Below the pieces are notes generated by a model. It had not been told where the DNA came from and did no database searches. It saw nothing but the letters and a program-made list of their open reading frames with translations. Below are positions 7,431 through 15,279 of a DNA stretch of 45,526 bases, one piece after another. The translations under genes and the position numbers were made by a program. The stretch comes from an uncultured Eubacteriales bacterium (GTDB taxonomy: Bacteria > Bacillota > Clostridia > Christensenellales > Aristaeellaceae), in the NCBI GenBank assembly GCA_900550955.1, contig URUF01000015.1, positions 1-45,526 on the forward strand. Reading direction: 5' to 3'. Positions within the stretch are counted from its first letter, which is position 1. Every line of letters starts with the position of its first letter.

Positions 7431-9298
7431 CCCCAAGCAAGGCAAAGCGAATCATCGCTATCGTGCTGGCTGTGGCCGGCGTGGCGCTAATCGCGCTGGG
7501 CGCTGTGAACCTGCCAAAGCGCGGCGGGGAGCAGGGACGGCAGATTTTGGACGCGCTGCGCATCCGCACGCTGCTTAACGCCACGGGCGACGGCGTAGTG
7601 GAAAGCTACGTGGCCATCGCCAAGAAGGAGGCTACCGCCAAGGCAAAGGAAGCGGGCGGCGGCATGGCCGCGATCCGCGACGCGGTTACCAAGGCGGAGG
7701 AGGAAACGCGCGCGCAATACGCCAACGCCACCACAGATTTTTCCTCCCTGGATACGGCGGCTTTGAGCCAGGCCGTGCAAGCGTATGAGGGCGCGCTGGG
7801 CGCATACTACGCCAGCGCGGCGGCTGCCGAGCAGGCCTATATTGACGCGCACATGGAAGAAGCGCAGGCCGCCGCCGAGGCCGAGCGCGCCGCGAAGCTG
7901 GCCGCCGGAGAGGACGTGCCCGAGGAAACGGAAGTTGTGGTGGACATGTCCGGCTTTGTGGCCACGGAGGAGATGAACCGCCTCAGCGCCGCGGCGGATG
8001 AAAGCTACGCGGCTGTGGGCGCGGCGCTTCAGGAAATTTATCCCGTGCTGGACGAGAGCGCGCTGAGCACCCTCAAGGATACGATCAGCGCCATCGTGTT
8101 CCAGAGCGGCGATAGCTTTACCGTACAGTACGACCGCTATATGGCCGCCGGAAGCGGCGCGGCGCTTTCCAACGCAACGTCCGCCTTCCTTGTGCGCTAT
8201 GCGGACGATTTGGTGTACGGCGGCGTCGCCCTGCTGGTGTGCGCGCTGGCAGTGCTGTTTCACGAGCTGCTGGTGAGCAAGCTGGGCATCCCGCGCGTGA
8301 TTATCGGACTGTTTTTCATTTTGCTGTGCTTTATGTCGCTGTGGTACGACCTATCGCTGTCCACGCTGCTTTCAAACACCGTGGTGCGCATGGGCATGAA
8401 CTCCATTATGGTGTTGGCCATGGTGCCGGGCATCCAGTGCGGCATCAGCCTGAACCTAGGCCTGCCCATCGGCCTGGTGGCCGGATTGATCGGCGGGCTG
8501 ATGACCATCGAAATGGGCATCCCCGGCTGGGGCGGCTTCCTGTTTGCCATTTTGGTGGGCGTTGTGATCGCCGCGGTGGCGGGCTGGCTGTACGCGCAGC
8601 TGCTCAACCGTTTGAAGGGCGAGGAAATGTCCGTTACCACGTATGTGGGCTTTTCCATCGTATCGCTGATGTGCATTGCTTGGCTGGTGCTGCCGTTTAA
8701 ATCGCTCAAGCTGCGCTGGCCGCTGGGTACTGGCCTGCGCAATACCATCGGTTTGGATTCCACAAACTTCAAGCATATCCTGGACGATCTGCTGGCCTTC
8801 AAAATCGGCGGTTTTACGGTGCCGACGGGGCTGCTGCTGTTTATGCTGCTGTGCTGCTTCCTGGTATGGCTGTTCAGCCGTTCCAAAACGGGCGTGGCGA
8901 TGCAGGCCGTGGGCAACAACCCGCGCTTTGCGGAAGCCACCGGTATTAACGTGGATAAGATGCGCGTTATTGGCACGGTGCTTTCCACAGTGCTTGGCGC
9001 GGTGGGTATTCTGGTGTACTCGCAAAGCTACGGCTTTATGCAGCTGTACACCGCGCCCAGGCAGATGGGTTTCATTGCCGCGTCCGCCATCCTGATCGGC
9101 GGCGCGTCCACCTCCCGCTGCAAAATCAGCCATGTGCTGATTGGTACGTTCCTGTTCCAGGGCGTGCTCACGCTGGGCATGCCGGTGGCCAATGTGCTGG
9201 TGCCCGGCTCCACCATTTCCGAAACGCTGCGCATCCTTATCTCCAACGGCATCATCCTTTATGCGCTCACCAAGTCGGGAGGTGGCTCTCGTGCGTAA
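7427..9298 (+). CDS. ABC importer permease with a large extracytoplasmic insert
   Basis: This 623-residue inner-membrane permease has a C-terminal part (about residue 265 onward) that looks like the BPD_transp_2 family: multiple helices and the segment FSRSKTGVAMQAVGNNPRFAE followed by GINVDKMRVIGTVLS, the coupling-region signature of such permeases. The N-terminus has one membrane helix (about 8-27). Residues about 30-262 then form an Ala/Glu/Lys-rich, probably helical soluble region absent from ordinary family members of ~320-400 residues. The ATG at 7427 overlaps the ATPase stop (ATGA) and follows AGGGAGG. The gene overlaps the second permease by 8 bp. The insert lies outside the membrane by topology and may dock the binding protein; this is inference. 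Confidence 0.88.
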   Translation: MTPSKAKRIIAIVLAVAGVALIALGAVNLPKRGGEQGRQILDALRIRTLLNATGDGVVESYVAIAKKEATAKAKEAGGGMAAIRDAVTKAEEETRAQYANATTDFSSLDTAALSQAVQAYEGALGAYYASAAAAEQAYIDAHMEEAQAAAEAERAAKLAAGEDVPEETEVVVDMSGFVATEEMNRLSAAADESYAAVGAALQEIYPVLDESALSTLKDTISAIVFQSGDSFTVQYDRYMAAGSGAALSNATSAFLVRYADDLVYGGVALLVCALAVLFHELLVSKLGIPRVIIGLFFILLCFMSLWYDLSLSTLLSNTVVRMGMNSIMVLAMVPGIQCGISLNLGLPIGLVAGLIGGLMTIEMGIPGWGGFLFAILVGVVIAAVAGWLYAQLLNRLKGEEMSVTTYVGFSIVSLMCIAWLVLPFKSLKLRWPLGTGLRNTIGLDSTNFKHILDDLLAFKIGGFTVPTGLLLFMLLCCFLVWLFSRSKTGVAMQAVGNNPRFAEATGINVDKMRVIGTVLSTVLGAVGILVYSQSYGFMQLYTAPRQMGFIAASAILIGGASTSRCKISHVLIGTFLFQGVLTLGMPVANVLVPGSTISETLRILISNGIILYALTKSGGGSRA

Positions 9299-10550
9299 AA
9301 ACGACCTGCGCGCCGTTGTGCGCAACAACGCGGTTACCATCATGTTTGTGCTGCTGTGCATTATCTGCATGGCTTACTCGGGTCAGTCCATCGCCTATGT
9401 GATGTATGAGCTGTTCGGCCGCTTGAGCCGCAACGCGTTCATCGTGCTGGCGCTCATCATCCCCATTGTGGCGGGCATGGGCATCAACTTTGCCATTACA
9501 ATTGGCGCAATGGCCGCGCAAATTGCCGCCCTGTGGGTGATTGAGTGGGGCGTGAGCGGCATTGGCGGCTTCCTGCTGGCGATGCTTATCACCATGCCCA
9601 TTGCGGCGTTCTTTGGCCTGCTGATTGGCAAACTGATGAACAAAATGAAGGGCCAGGAGATGATTGGCGGCCTGATTTTGGGCTACTTTGCCAACGGGTT
9701 GTACCAGCTGCTGTTTTTGTTCATCTTTGGCAACCTTATCCCGCTGAACACCCCGGGCCTGGTGATTAAGGGCTCCACGGGCGTTGCCAACACCATTGAC
9801 CTAAGCACCGCGCGCGGCTTTAAGTACGCGCTGGACGGCATCTGGCGCGTTCCCTTCGGCGAGGCGCTCTATATTTGCTGCGGCGTGATCGCCGTTGCGC
9901 TGGTTGCGCTCATGCTGATGAAAAAGTTAAGCCGCGTCAAGGGGCTGATTGGCGTGGGCGTGCTGGCGGCGGCCTGCCTGCTGTACCAGATTCCCGCGGT
10001 GGCGGCGCTGTTTAGCATGGTGAACATTCCCATGGTCACCTTTATGGTTGTGGGGCTTTTGTGCCTGTTCAACCTGGGCCTGATGAAAACGCGCATCGGC
10101 CAGCAGTTCCGCGCCGTGGGCCAGAACCGCACGGTAGCCAACGCCTCAGGCATCAATGTGGACCGCGTGCGTGTGATCGCCATCATGATTTCCACGGTGC
10201 TGGCGGGCTGGGGCCAGCTGATCTTTGTGCAGAACATGGGCTCCTTCCAAACCTACGGCGCGCATGAGCAGGTGGGTTTGTATGCGGGCGCGGCCATTCT
10301 GGTGGGCGGCGCGAGCATTCGCCGCGCAACCAACAGCCAGGCCATGCTGGGCTGCATCCTGTTCCATCTGCTGTTCATTGTGGCGCCTGCCGCAGGCAAG
10401 AACCTGTTTGGCGACGCGGCCATTGGCGAGTACTTCCGCGTATTCATCTCCTACGGCGTAATTGCGCTGGCGCTGGTGATGCACGCGTGGAGCGGCGTGC
10501 AAAAGAAGAAGCCGCAGAACGCACTAAGGGAAGCGGCGGCAAAGAACTAA
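9291..10550 (+). CDS. ABC importer permease, second subunit
   Basis: This 419-residue multi-helix BPD_transp_2 family permease forms the transmembrane channel with the preceding gene product. The segment RIGQQFRAVGQNRTVANASGI plus NVDRVRVIAIMISTVLAGWG parallels the coupling region of the first permease. The start is taken as GTG at 9291, with GGGAGGT 7 nt upstream, overlapping the previous stop by 8 bp. The open frame extends to 9141 but only inside the preceding gene. It is the last gene of the importer operon; no sugar- or nucleoside-processing enzyme follows to betray the substrate. Confidence 0.9.
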   Translation: MRKNDLRAVVRNNAVTIMFVLLCIICMAYSGQSIAYVMYELFGRLSRNAFIVLALIIPIVAGMGINFAITIGAMAAQIAALWVIEWGVSGIGGFLLAMLITMPIAAFFGLLIGKLMNKMKGQEMIGGLILGYFANGLYQLLFLFIFGNLIPLNTPGLVIKGSTGVANTIDLSTARGFKYALDGIWRVPFGEALYICCGVIAVALVALMLMKKLSRVKGLIGVGVLAAACLLYQIPAVAALFSMVNIPMVTFMVVGLLCLFNLGLMKTRIGQQFRAVGQNRTVANASGINVDRVRVIAIMISTVLAGWGQLIFVQNMGSFQTYGAHEQVGLYAGAAILVGGASIRRATNSQAMLGCILFHLLFIVAPAAGKNLFGDAAIGEYFRVFISYGVIALALVMHAWSGVQKKKPQNALREAAAKN

Positions 10551-10595
10551 CCCAAAGGGCGCAGAGGAATGCGCCATAACAGAAAAAAAAACAAG

Positions 10596-10634
10596 AAGGG
10601 CCTGACGCAAAAAGCAAATTTGCGTCAGGCCCTT
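10596..10634 (-). terminator. Strong terminator for the minus-strand operon 15062-10658 (convergent intergenic)
   Basis: Perfect 16-bp stem AAGGGCCTGACGCAAA / TTTGCGTCAGGCCCTT with a 7-nt loop. In the minus direction it is followed, after CTTG, by nine T residues (A9 at 10583-10591 on plus). It may also stop transcripts of the ABC operon arriving from the left, but that side lacks a T run. Confidence 0.85.
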
Positions 10635-10657
10635 GCTTATGAAATCTGGCAGGACGG

Positions 10658-12331
10658 CTATTGCCGCCTGCCGCCGCCGGGCTTGCCTCCGAATCCGCCG
10701 CCGGGTTCAACATTGCCAAATTCGCCGCCGAATCCGTCGCCGCGCCCGCCGCCGTGCCCGCCCCCTCCGAAGCCGCCCTGGGAGGGCTGGACGCTCATTT
10801 GCACGGTTTGGCTTGCGCCGCCGGCGGCCAGCGTGTAGCTGCCGCCATCGGTAAACCGGTCGGAATAGACAACCACATGGCTGTAACTGCCCTGCGCATC
10901 AAAGCTGACGATGGCGGCGTTTGACCCATCCAGCACTTCAAGCGCGCCCGAACCGGACAGCGCAACCGCCACGCCGGGAATGGACGGCGCGTTTACACCC
11001 TGCGCCATGCCCGCCGCGCCTACGGCTGCCAGCGTGCCGCCGGTTAGGGTAAAGGTGCCGTCGTAGTCCAGGGCGCCGTTGCCGCTGCTTTCAGGGCCGC
11101 GCACATACAGCTCGCCCCCGCTCATGCTCAGGTCGCCGTTAACGTCCACCCCGTCGCCGGAGGCCGTTACAAAGATGCGCCCGCCGGTAATGGACAGCGT
11201 GCCAGAGGAGGCGGAAAACCTGTCGCGCCCAAAGCGCCCCATTTCACCGCCCCAGCCGCCGTCCCCGGCAGCGGTAAGGCTGTCGCCGCTCGCGCCGTTG
11301 AGGCCGTCGTCGCTGGCGGTCACGTTGATTTCCCCGCCGGAAATGGCGAGGTTGGCGGCCTCCAGCCCCTCGTAGGAGCGGGTCACGGCAAGCTGACCCC
11401 CGGAGATGACGAGCGTGTCATCCGCATGGATGCCATCGTCGCCGGTTGCCAATGCAAGCGTGCCGCCGGAAACGGAAACCGATACGGCGTGAACCGCGTC
11501 GTCCGCGCTGTCAACCGTTAGGCTTCCGCCGGAGATTGCAATGCTGGTTTCCGCCTTCACACCCTTTTGGCTGGGCGTGGCGGCGGCCTGCGCCGTAAAC
11601 CGCCCATCGCCGGGAGCCTGCGCCGCGGAAGCGCTGCCCCCGCCCGCGGTTATGCTGATGCTGCCGCCCGCAATGGCAACGAAGCCGCGCTCCTCGTCCT
11701 CGCTGTTGGTGGATTTGACGCCGTCGCCCTCCTTGGCGGTTATGGTAATGACGCCGCCGCCGATGGAAACCTCATCCTTGCCGACGATGCCGTCGTCCAC
11801 GGCGTTTACGGTAATCTGCCCATTCACGATGCGCAGCGAGTCACGGCAGTTGATGCCGTCCAGATAGGCGCTTTCCACCGTGAGCGCGCCGCTGCCGTTG
11901 ATGGTGAGGTCGTCGCGCACATAGATGGCCGCGCCATTATCCTCGCCATCGGGCGTGCCCGCGCCCTGCGTAAGCGCGTTCACGCTGCCTTCGGCCAGGG
12001 TTACAATCAGCTTTTTGCAGCCGGTGGAGGTAAGCGCCGCGCCGTTTTCATTATGGACGCTCACGCCGTCCAAAAGCAGCCATACCGTACCCTCCGCGCG
12101 CAGCGCTACGCGTATGCTGCCGTTTTCCACCCGGCCGCTCAGGCGGTACACGCCCGCTTGGGTGATGTCCACGCCATCTTCGCTTAAAACCAGCTCGGTT
12201 GCTTCAGCCGGATTTGCCTCGGTAAGATCCTTATCGCTAAAGAGCCCGCCGCCGGCTTCCGCGGCTAGGGCGCAGGCCGGAAGCGGCGCCGCAAGCGATA
12301 GCGCTATGAGCAGGTAAAACAATCGTTTCAT
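10658..12331 (-). CDS. Secreted beta-helix carbohydrate-binding-type protein (DUF4353, Cthe_2159-like)
   Basis: This 557-residue exported protein has a signal peptide (MKRLFYLLIALSLAAPLPAC...). A cysteine in LPAC is not a convincing lipobox, so signal peptidase I cleavage near ALAA-E is more likely. The body is a run of short beta-helix rungs with recurring ISGG, DDGI and DGVK/DGLN units, e.g. VDSADDAVHA, GDDGIHADDT and ASDDGLNGAS; these Asp pairs suggest calcium binding. The last ~40 residues are almost only Gly, Phe, Pro and Arg (GGFGGGGHGGGRGDGFGG). The family includes Cthe_2159, reported to bind cellulose and acidic sugars. It is the last gene of a five-gene operon, 17 nt after the DUF4956 gene, with AGGAGG 9 nt before the ATG. 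The ligand here is unknown. Confidence 0.85.
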   Translation of the reverse strand: MKRLFYLLIALSLAAPLPACALAAEAGGGLFSDKDLTEANPAEATELVLSEDGVDITQAGVYRLSGRVENGSIRVALRAEGTVWLLLDGVSVHNENGAALTSTGCKKLIVTLAEGSVNALTQGAGTPDGEDNGAAIYVRDDLTINGSGALTVESAYLDGINCRDSLRIVNGQITVNAVDDGIVGKDEVSIGGGVITITAKEGDGVKSTNSEDEERGFVAIAGGSISITAGGGSASAAQAPGDGRFTAQAAATPSQKGVKAETSIAISGGSLTVDSADDAVHAVSVSVSGGTLALATGDDGIHADDTLVISGGQLAVTRSYEGLEAANLAISGGEINVTASDDGLNGASGDSLTAAGDGGWGGEMGRFGRDRFSASSGTLSITGGRIFVTASGDGVDVNGDLSMSGGELYVRGPESSGNGALDYDGTFTLTGGTLAAVGAAGMAQGVNAPSIPGVAVALSGSGALEVLDGSNAAIVSFDAQGSYSHVVVYSDRFTDGGSYTLAAGGASQTVQMSVQPSQGGFGGGGHGGGRGDGFGGEFGNVEPGGGFGGKPGGGRRQ

Positions 12332-12348
12332 GAAGAGGAGCCTCCTTG

Positions 12349-13011
12349 TTATAATTCCTCATGGGAGGGAGCGTTGCGGCTGAGGGCGACGGTCAGGTTG
12401 CCGTTGCGGCAGCGCAGCTGATCCAGGAACGCCTTTTCCTGCTTGGCATCCTTGAGCGCGATGGTATAGCGAAGCTCAAACAGGCTGCCCATTCCCGTTG
12501 TTTTTACTCCCTCCAGGCGGGCGCGCCGCGTGTAGGCGGCAAACAGGTCGTCAAATACGCTGGTATAGTCCAGATCCTCGGGAATGGTTACGCGCAGAAG
12601 CATCGTTTGCGAGAAGGGATGCCAAAAGTGCAGGGCGATCAGCAGCGCGCATACAACCACGGTAAGCAGCAGCGCATAGCCGGTGTAGGCCATGCTGGTG
12701 GCCAGGCCCGCGCCCATGGCCAGGAAGATGAGGGTGATATCGCGCGAGGAGCCGGGCGCGGAGCGGAACCGAATGAGGCTGAACGCGCCCAGCACCGCCA
12801 CGCCGGTGCCCACGTTGCCGTTAACCATTAGAATAACGGCCTGCACTACCACTGGCAGCGTGACCAGCGCAGCCGCGAAGCTTGGGCTGCAATGCCCCGT
12901 TAGGGCGGCGGTAAAGGCGATCAGCAGGCCGCAGGCGGCGGCGCACAGTATCAGCACCAGCGAGTTTGAAAGGGTAAGCCCCTGATTTACGTTAAACATA
13001 GCGGCAAGCAT
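12349..13011 (-). CDS. DUF4956 family membrane protein
   Basis: This 220-residue protein has about four membrane helices in its first 130 residues (e.g. SLVLILCAAACGLLIAF and YALLLTVVVCALLIAL) and a C-terminal cytoplasmic alpha/beta domain. The segment GNVGTGVAVLGAFSLIRFRS followed by GSSRDITLIFLAMGAGLA is the hallmark of DUF4956. The family regularly neighbours VTC-domain proteins and CotH or carbohydrate-binding surface proteins, exactly as here. Its biochemical role is unknown. The ATG at 13011 follows GGGAGGA at 8 nt, and the gene overlaps the end of the VTC gene by 20 bp. Confidence 0.9.
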   Translation of the reverse strand: MLAAMFNVNQGLTLSNSLVLILCAAACGLLIAFTAALTGHCSPSFAAALVTLPVVVQAVILMVNGNVGTGVAVLGAFSLIRFRSAPGSSRDITLIFLAMGAGLATSMAYTGYALLLTVVVCALLIALHFWHPFSQTMLLRVTIPEDLDYTSVFDDLFAAYTRRARLEGVKTTGMGSLFELRYTIALKDAKQEKAFLDQLRCRNGNLTVALSRNAPSHEEL

Positions 13012-13759
13012 CTAAAATTCCTCCCTTTGTGGCGGCGGGGCGGACGGCGGCCGGGACCGCGCCCGCGCGCAGGCGCGCCTCGTACACATGCCCGTATTTG
13101 GAAAAAGACGTTGGCAGAATGCCGTTGCATTCCAGCGCGGCGCACAGCCAAAGCGGGATGGCGCGCGCGGTTTTGACTTCCATCAGGCGCAGGCCGGGCG
13201 CGAGCAGCGGTTCGCCCCCGTCGCCCAGACGCAGGTCAAGCTGCGTTTGGCGGCTGCGGATATTGCGGTCAATGGTGATGCGAAGCCGGTCTGCCGTGGG
13301 GGCAACCTCGGCATAGGCGGTGCGGTCGTAGGCCAGGTACACGGCAGGCTTTAGCTGATAATGGCCCAGCATGTAATCGATCTCCCGGCCAATTTGGCCT
13401 GCTTCCTCGGGCACATGGCCGCTCAAAAGGCATTCCATGGCCTGGGCGGCGCCCATGCGCACGCGGCGCTTATACACCACGCCATGTACCTTCTTTTTTA
13501 TCTCCCAAAGCACGTCGCCGTTATCCGTGGGTACGCCGTAGCTGCGCAGGCGCAGCTTTTCCTTATAGCACGGCTTCTCCGTGCTGCGGCGTATCAGCAG
13601 GCTGTCATCGGTATCCAGATACAGGCTGCAAACGGCGCTTTCGCCATACTGATCCATCTGCATATATTCGGGAAGGATACGCATCAGCCCTTCGTATTGC
13701 TTGGAGGTCAGCAGGTATTTACGCTCCACGCGCTCAAATACATAGGTTATGCTCGCCAT
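12992..13759 (-). CDS. VTC-domain polyphosphate polymerase-like protein
   Basis: This 255-residue protein matches the VTC catalytic-domain pattern: ERKYLL near the start, YKEKLRLRSYG, WEIKKKVHG, YDRTAY, RITIDRNIR, LMEVK and TSFSKYG. These Lys/Arg/Glu residues line the tunnel of triphosphate-tunnel enzymes that polymerise phosphate from ATP in yeast Vtc4; bacterial members are annotated as polyphosphate polymerases, mostly untested. It is cytoplasmic, with no signal or membrane helix. It starts immediately after the previous stop (13760) and overlaps DUF4956 by 20 bp. The pairing suggests the two work as one membrane-associated unit. Confidence 0.9.
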   Translation of the reverse strand: MASITYVFERVERKYLLTSKQYEGLMRILPEYMQMDQYGESAVCSLYLDTDDSLLIRRSTEKPCYKEKLRLRSYGVPTDNGDVLWEIKKKVHGVVYKRRVRMGAAQAMECLLSGHVPEEAGQIGREIDYMLGHYQLKPAVYLAYDRTAYAEVAPTADRLRITIDRNIRSRQTQLDLRLGDGGEPLLAPGLRLMEVKTARAIPLWLCAALECNGILPTSFSKYGHVYEARLRAGAVPAAVRPAATKGGILDACRYV

Positions 13760-14161
13760 TCAATCCACTCCCTTCGGCCGTTTCAGCCACATGCCCAGCG
13801 TGCCAACGGCAAAAAGCGCCGCGCCCACGGCATAAAACAGGCGCTCCCAGCCGCCGTCCACGCCTGCGATTTCCACAATGCCCTGAAAATACAGCCCTGC
13901 GGTAACGGTCGCCAGCCCGGCCAGCAGCAGGTTTTGCCATGGATGGGCACGGCCGGGCAGCACCCCGCCTGCCAGGCCCCATACCCACAGGTGCAGCGCT
14001 CCAGGCACAAGCGGCGCTACAAACGCATACGTCATGGCCCTTGAGGTAACGCCGTGCCCAAACGACTGATATACCGCGCTTATCGCGGCGCAGGCCGCCG
14101 CGCACAGCGCGCAGCCCAAGATGCGCCTTTTCAAACAGGGCTTAGATGCCGATATAAACAA
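13760..14161 (-). CDS. Small four-helix membrane protein, unknown
   Basis: This 133-residue hydrophobic protein has about four predicted membrane helices, e.g. ILGCALCAAACAAISAVY, LLLAGLATVTAGLYF and RLFYAVGAALFAVGTLGMW, and ends in a basic tail (LKRPKG). I do not recognise the family. The start is TTG at 14161, with GGGAGG 9 nt upstream, giving a 20-bp overlap with the preceding gene; the stop abuts the VTC start. These tight junctions argue that it is real and part of the same operon. It could be an accessory membrane subunit of the VTC/DUF4956 system; that is inference. Confidence 0.72.
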   Translation of the reverse strand: MFISASKPCLKRRILGCALCAAACAAISAVYQSFGHGVTSRAMTYAFVAPLVPGALHLWVWGLAGGVLPGRAHPWQNLLLAGLATVTAGLYFQGIVEIAGVDGGWERLFYAVGAALFAVGTLGMWLKRPKGVD

Positions 14162-15062
14162 TGTCGCTCACCTCCCGCTCGGTAATGGCGTTGCCGTTGG
14201 TAGTAGGCTTGTTGACCACCTCGCCCATGAATACCATGGTGGACGAGCCTCCGCCATCCAGATTGTAGGCCGTATGGCAGCCCACGTCGCGCATCAGCCC
14301 GGCCAGCTGCGCCAGCGAGAGGCCCGCGCTTTCCTCCGTGCGTCCGTCGGACACCACAAGCACATAATGCAGCGGCCCAATCTGTCCAATGGCTGTGCGC
14401 GGATTGCTGGCTTTGGCGCGCGCCACCTCGTCGCTCTCATCTACGGCGATCTGGCCGTCTTCCACCAGGGCAGGGCCAAAGCTGAAAATTTGCCACAGGC
14501 CGTCCGCATCCGCAGCGGCCATGCCGCGATCGCTTGCGATGGAAAAATCGCCCGCCTGGTCGATCAGCAAAAGCTCGGTCGCGGAGGAGGCGGGGCCTTC
14601 GCGGTACAGCACGCCGTTGCGCAGGCACCATCCGCTTTTACGCGAGCCGTAATAATCGCCGTTGATGGCAAGAATGGCGTTTTTGTCCCGCGCCATATCG
14701 CTGACCGTTTGGCGGAGATTGCGGCCAAACGTATCCTCCGCCAGCGCTGTTTGAAGCAGGGAGGGGGCCGCGAGCCGCACGTCCGCAACGTAGCAGGTGG
14801 TGCCGTCACGGCGGATGGCGTCGATTTCGACGCTCACGCTGCCGTCCTGGTAGCTGGTGGCGGTGACTACGGGCGCGGGCTGCGCCGTCGCGTTGGGCGC
14901 AAGGGTTTCCAGCACCTTATCAGCCGCGTCCAGCGCACGGGAGAGGAGGGCCTCCCGGCGGGGAATGACAAACGTATCCAGCAGCGCCCAGGAGAAAACT
15001 GCCAGAAGCAATGCCGCGTAGCATGCCGCAAAGCGCCATGGCGCTTGAAAGAAGCGTTTCAT
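14142..15062 (-). CDS. Phosphodiester glycosidase family (NAGPA-type) exported protein
   Basis: This 306-residue protein has one N-terminal membrane helix (about 10-30, RFAACYAALLLAVFSWALL) and an outer domain of the NAGPA/phosphodiester glycosidase family. Typical motifs are NGDYYGSR (about residue 128) and NLDGGGSSTM near the C-terminus. Relatives remove N-acetylglucosamine from phosphodiesters (mammalian uncovering enzyme) or act on cell-surface polymers and exopolysaccharides. It is the first gene of the five-gene operon ending with the secreted beta-helix protein, so a role in surface glycopolymer processing is plausible. The ATG at 15062 has AAGGAGG 8 nt upstream. The frame stays open to 15476, but that part is non-coding or antisense to the antiporter gene. 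Confidence 0.88.
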   Translation of the reverse strand: MKRFFQAPWRFAACYAALLLAVFSWALLDTFVIPRREALLSRALDAADKVLETLAPNATAQPAPVVTATSYQDGSVSVEIDAIRRDGTTCYVADVRLAAPSLLQTALAEDTFGRNLRQTVSDMARDKNAILAINGDYYGSRKSGWCLRNGVLYREGPASSATELLLIDQAGDFSIASDRGMAAADADGLWQIFSFGPALVEDGQIAVDESDEVARAKASNPRTAIGQIGPLHYVLVVSDGRTEESAGLSLAQLAGLMRDVGCHTAYNLDGGGSSTMVFMGEVVNKPTTNGNAITEREVSDIVYIGI

Positions 15063-15091
15063 GGGGACGGCCTCCTTTCCGTGATGGGGGT

Positions 15092-15097
15092 AGTATA
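15092..15097 (-). promoter_or_regulatory. Possible -10 element for the 15062-10658 operon
   Basis: TATACT on the minus strand, 30 nt upstream of the start codon. No good -35 hexamer is seen at the right distance, so this is a weak call. Confidence 0.35.
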
Positions 15098-15214
15098 GCC
15101 GACGTTTGTGTAGGAAACGTGAACACAGCCTGACGGCCAGCCAAAAGCGTGATGGAGGCTTTGCGCGCAAACCGTTCAATTTGGCGCTTTTTAGCGCAAC
15201 AGCGGATAACGCAA

Positions 15215-15245
15215 AACGCCCAACGGCGGAAGGCCGTTGGGCGTT
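15215..15245 (-). terminator. Terminator of the Mrp antiporter operon
   Basis: Perfect 13-bp stem AACGCCCAACGGC / GCCGTTGGGCGTT with loop GGAAG, 35 nt after the last antiporter stop. It is followed on the minus strand by TTTTGCGTTATCC. Confidence 0.75.
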
Positions 15246-15279
15246 GAATGGCATGCGTATGGCGCGATTGAAACGCCGC

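Noticed and set aside
5997..7445. Minus-strand open frame of 482 aa opposite the ABC ATPase
   Set aside because: Antisense shadow in a GC-rich region; no motifs.
10569..10838. Proline-rich plus-strand frame (89 aa)
   Set aside because: It is the antisense of the Gly-rich tail codons and crosses the terminator.
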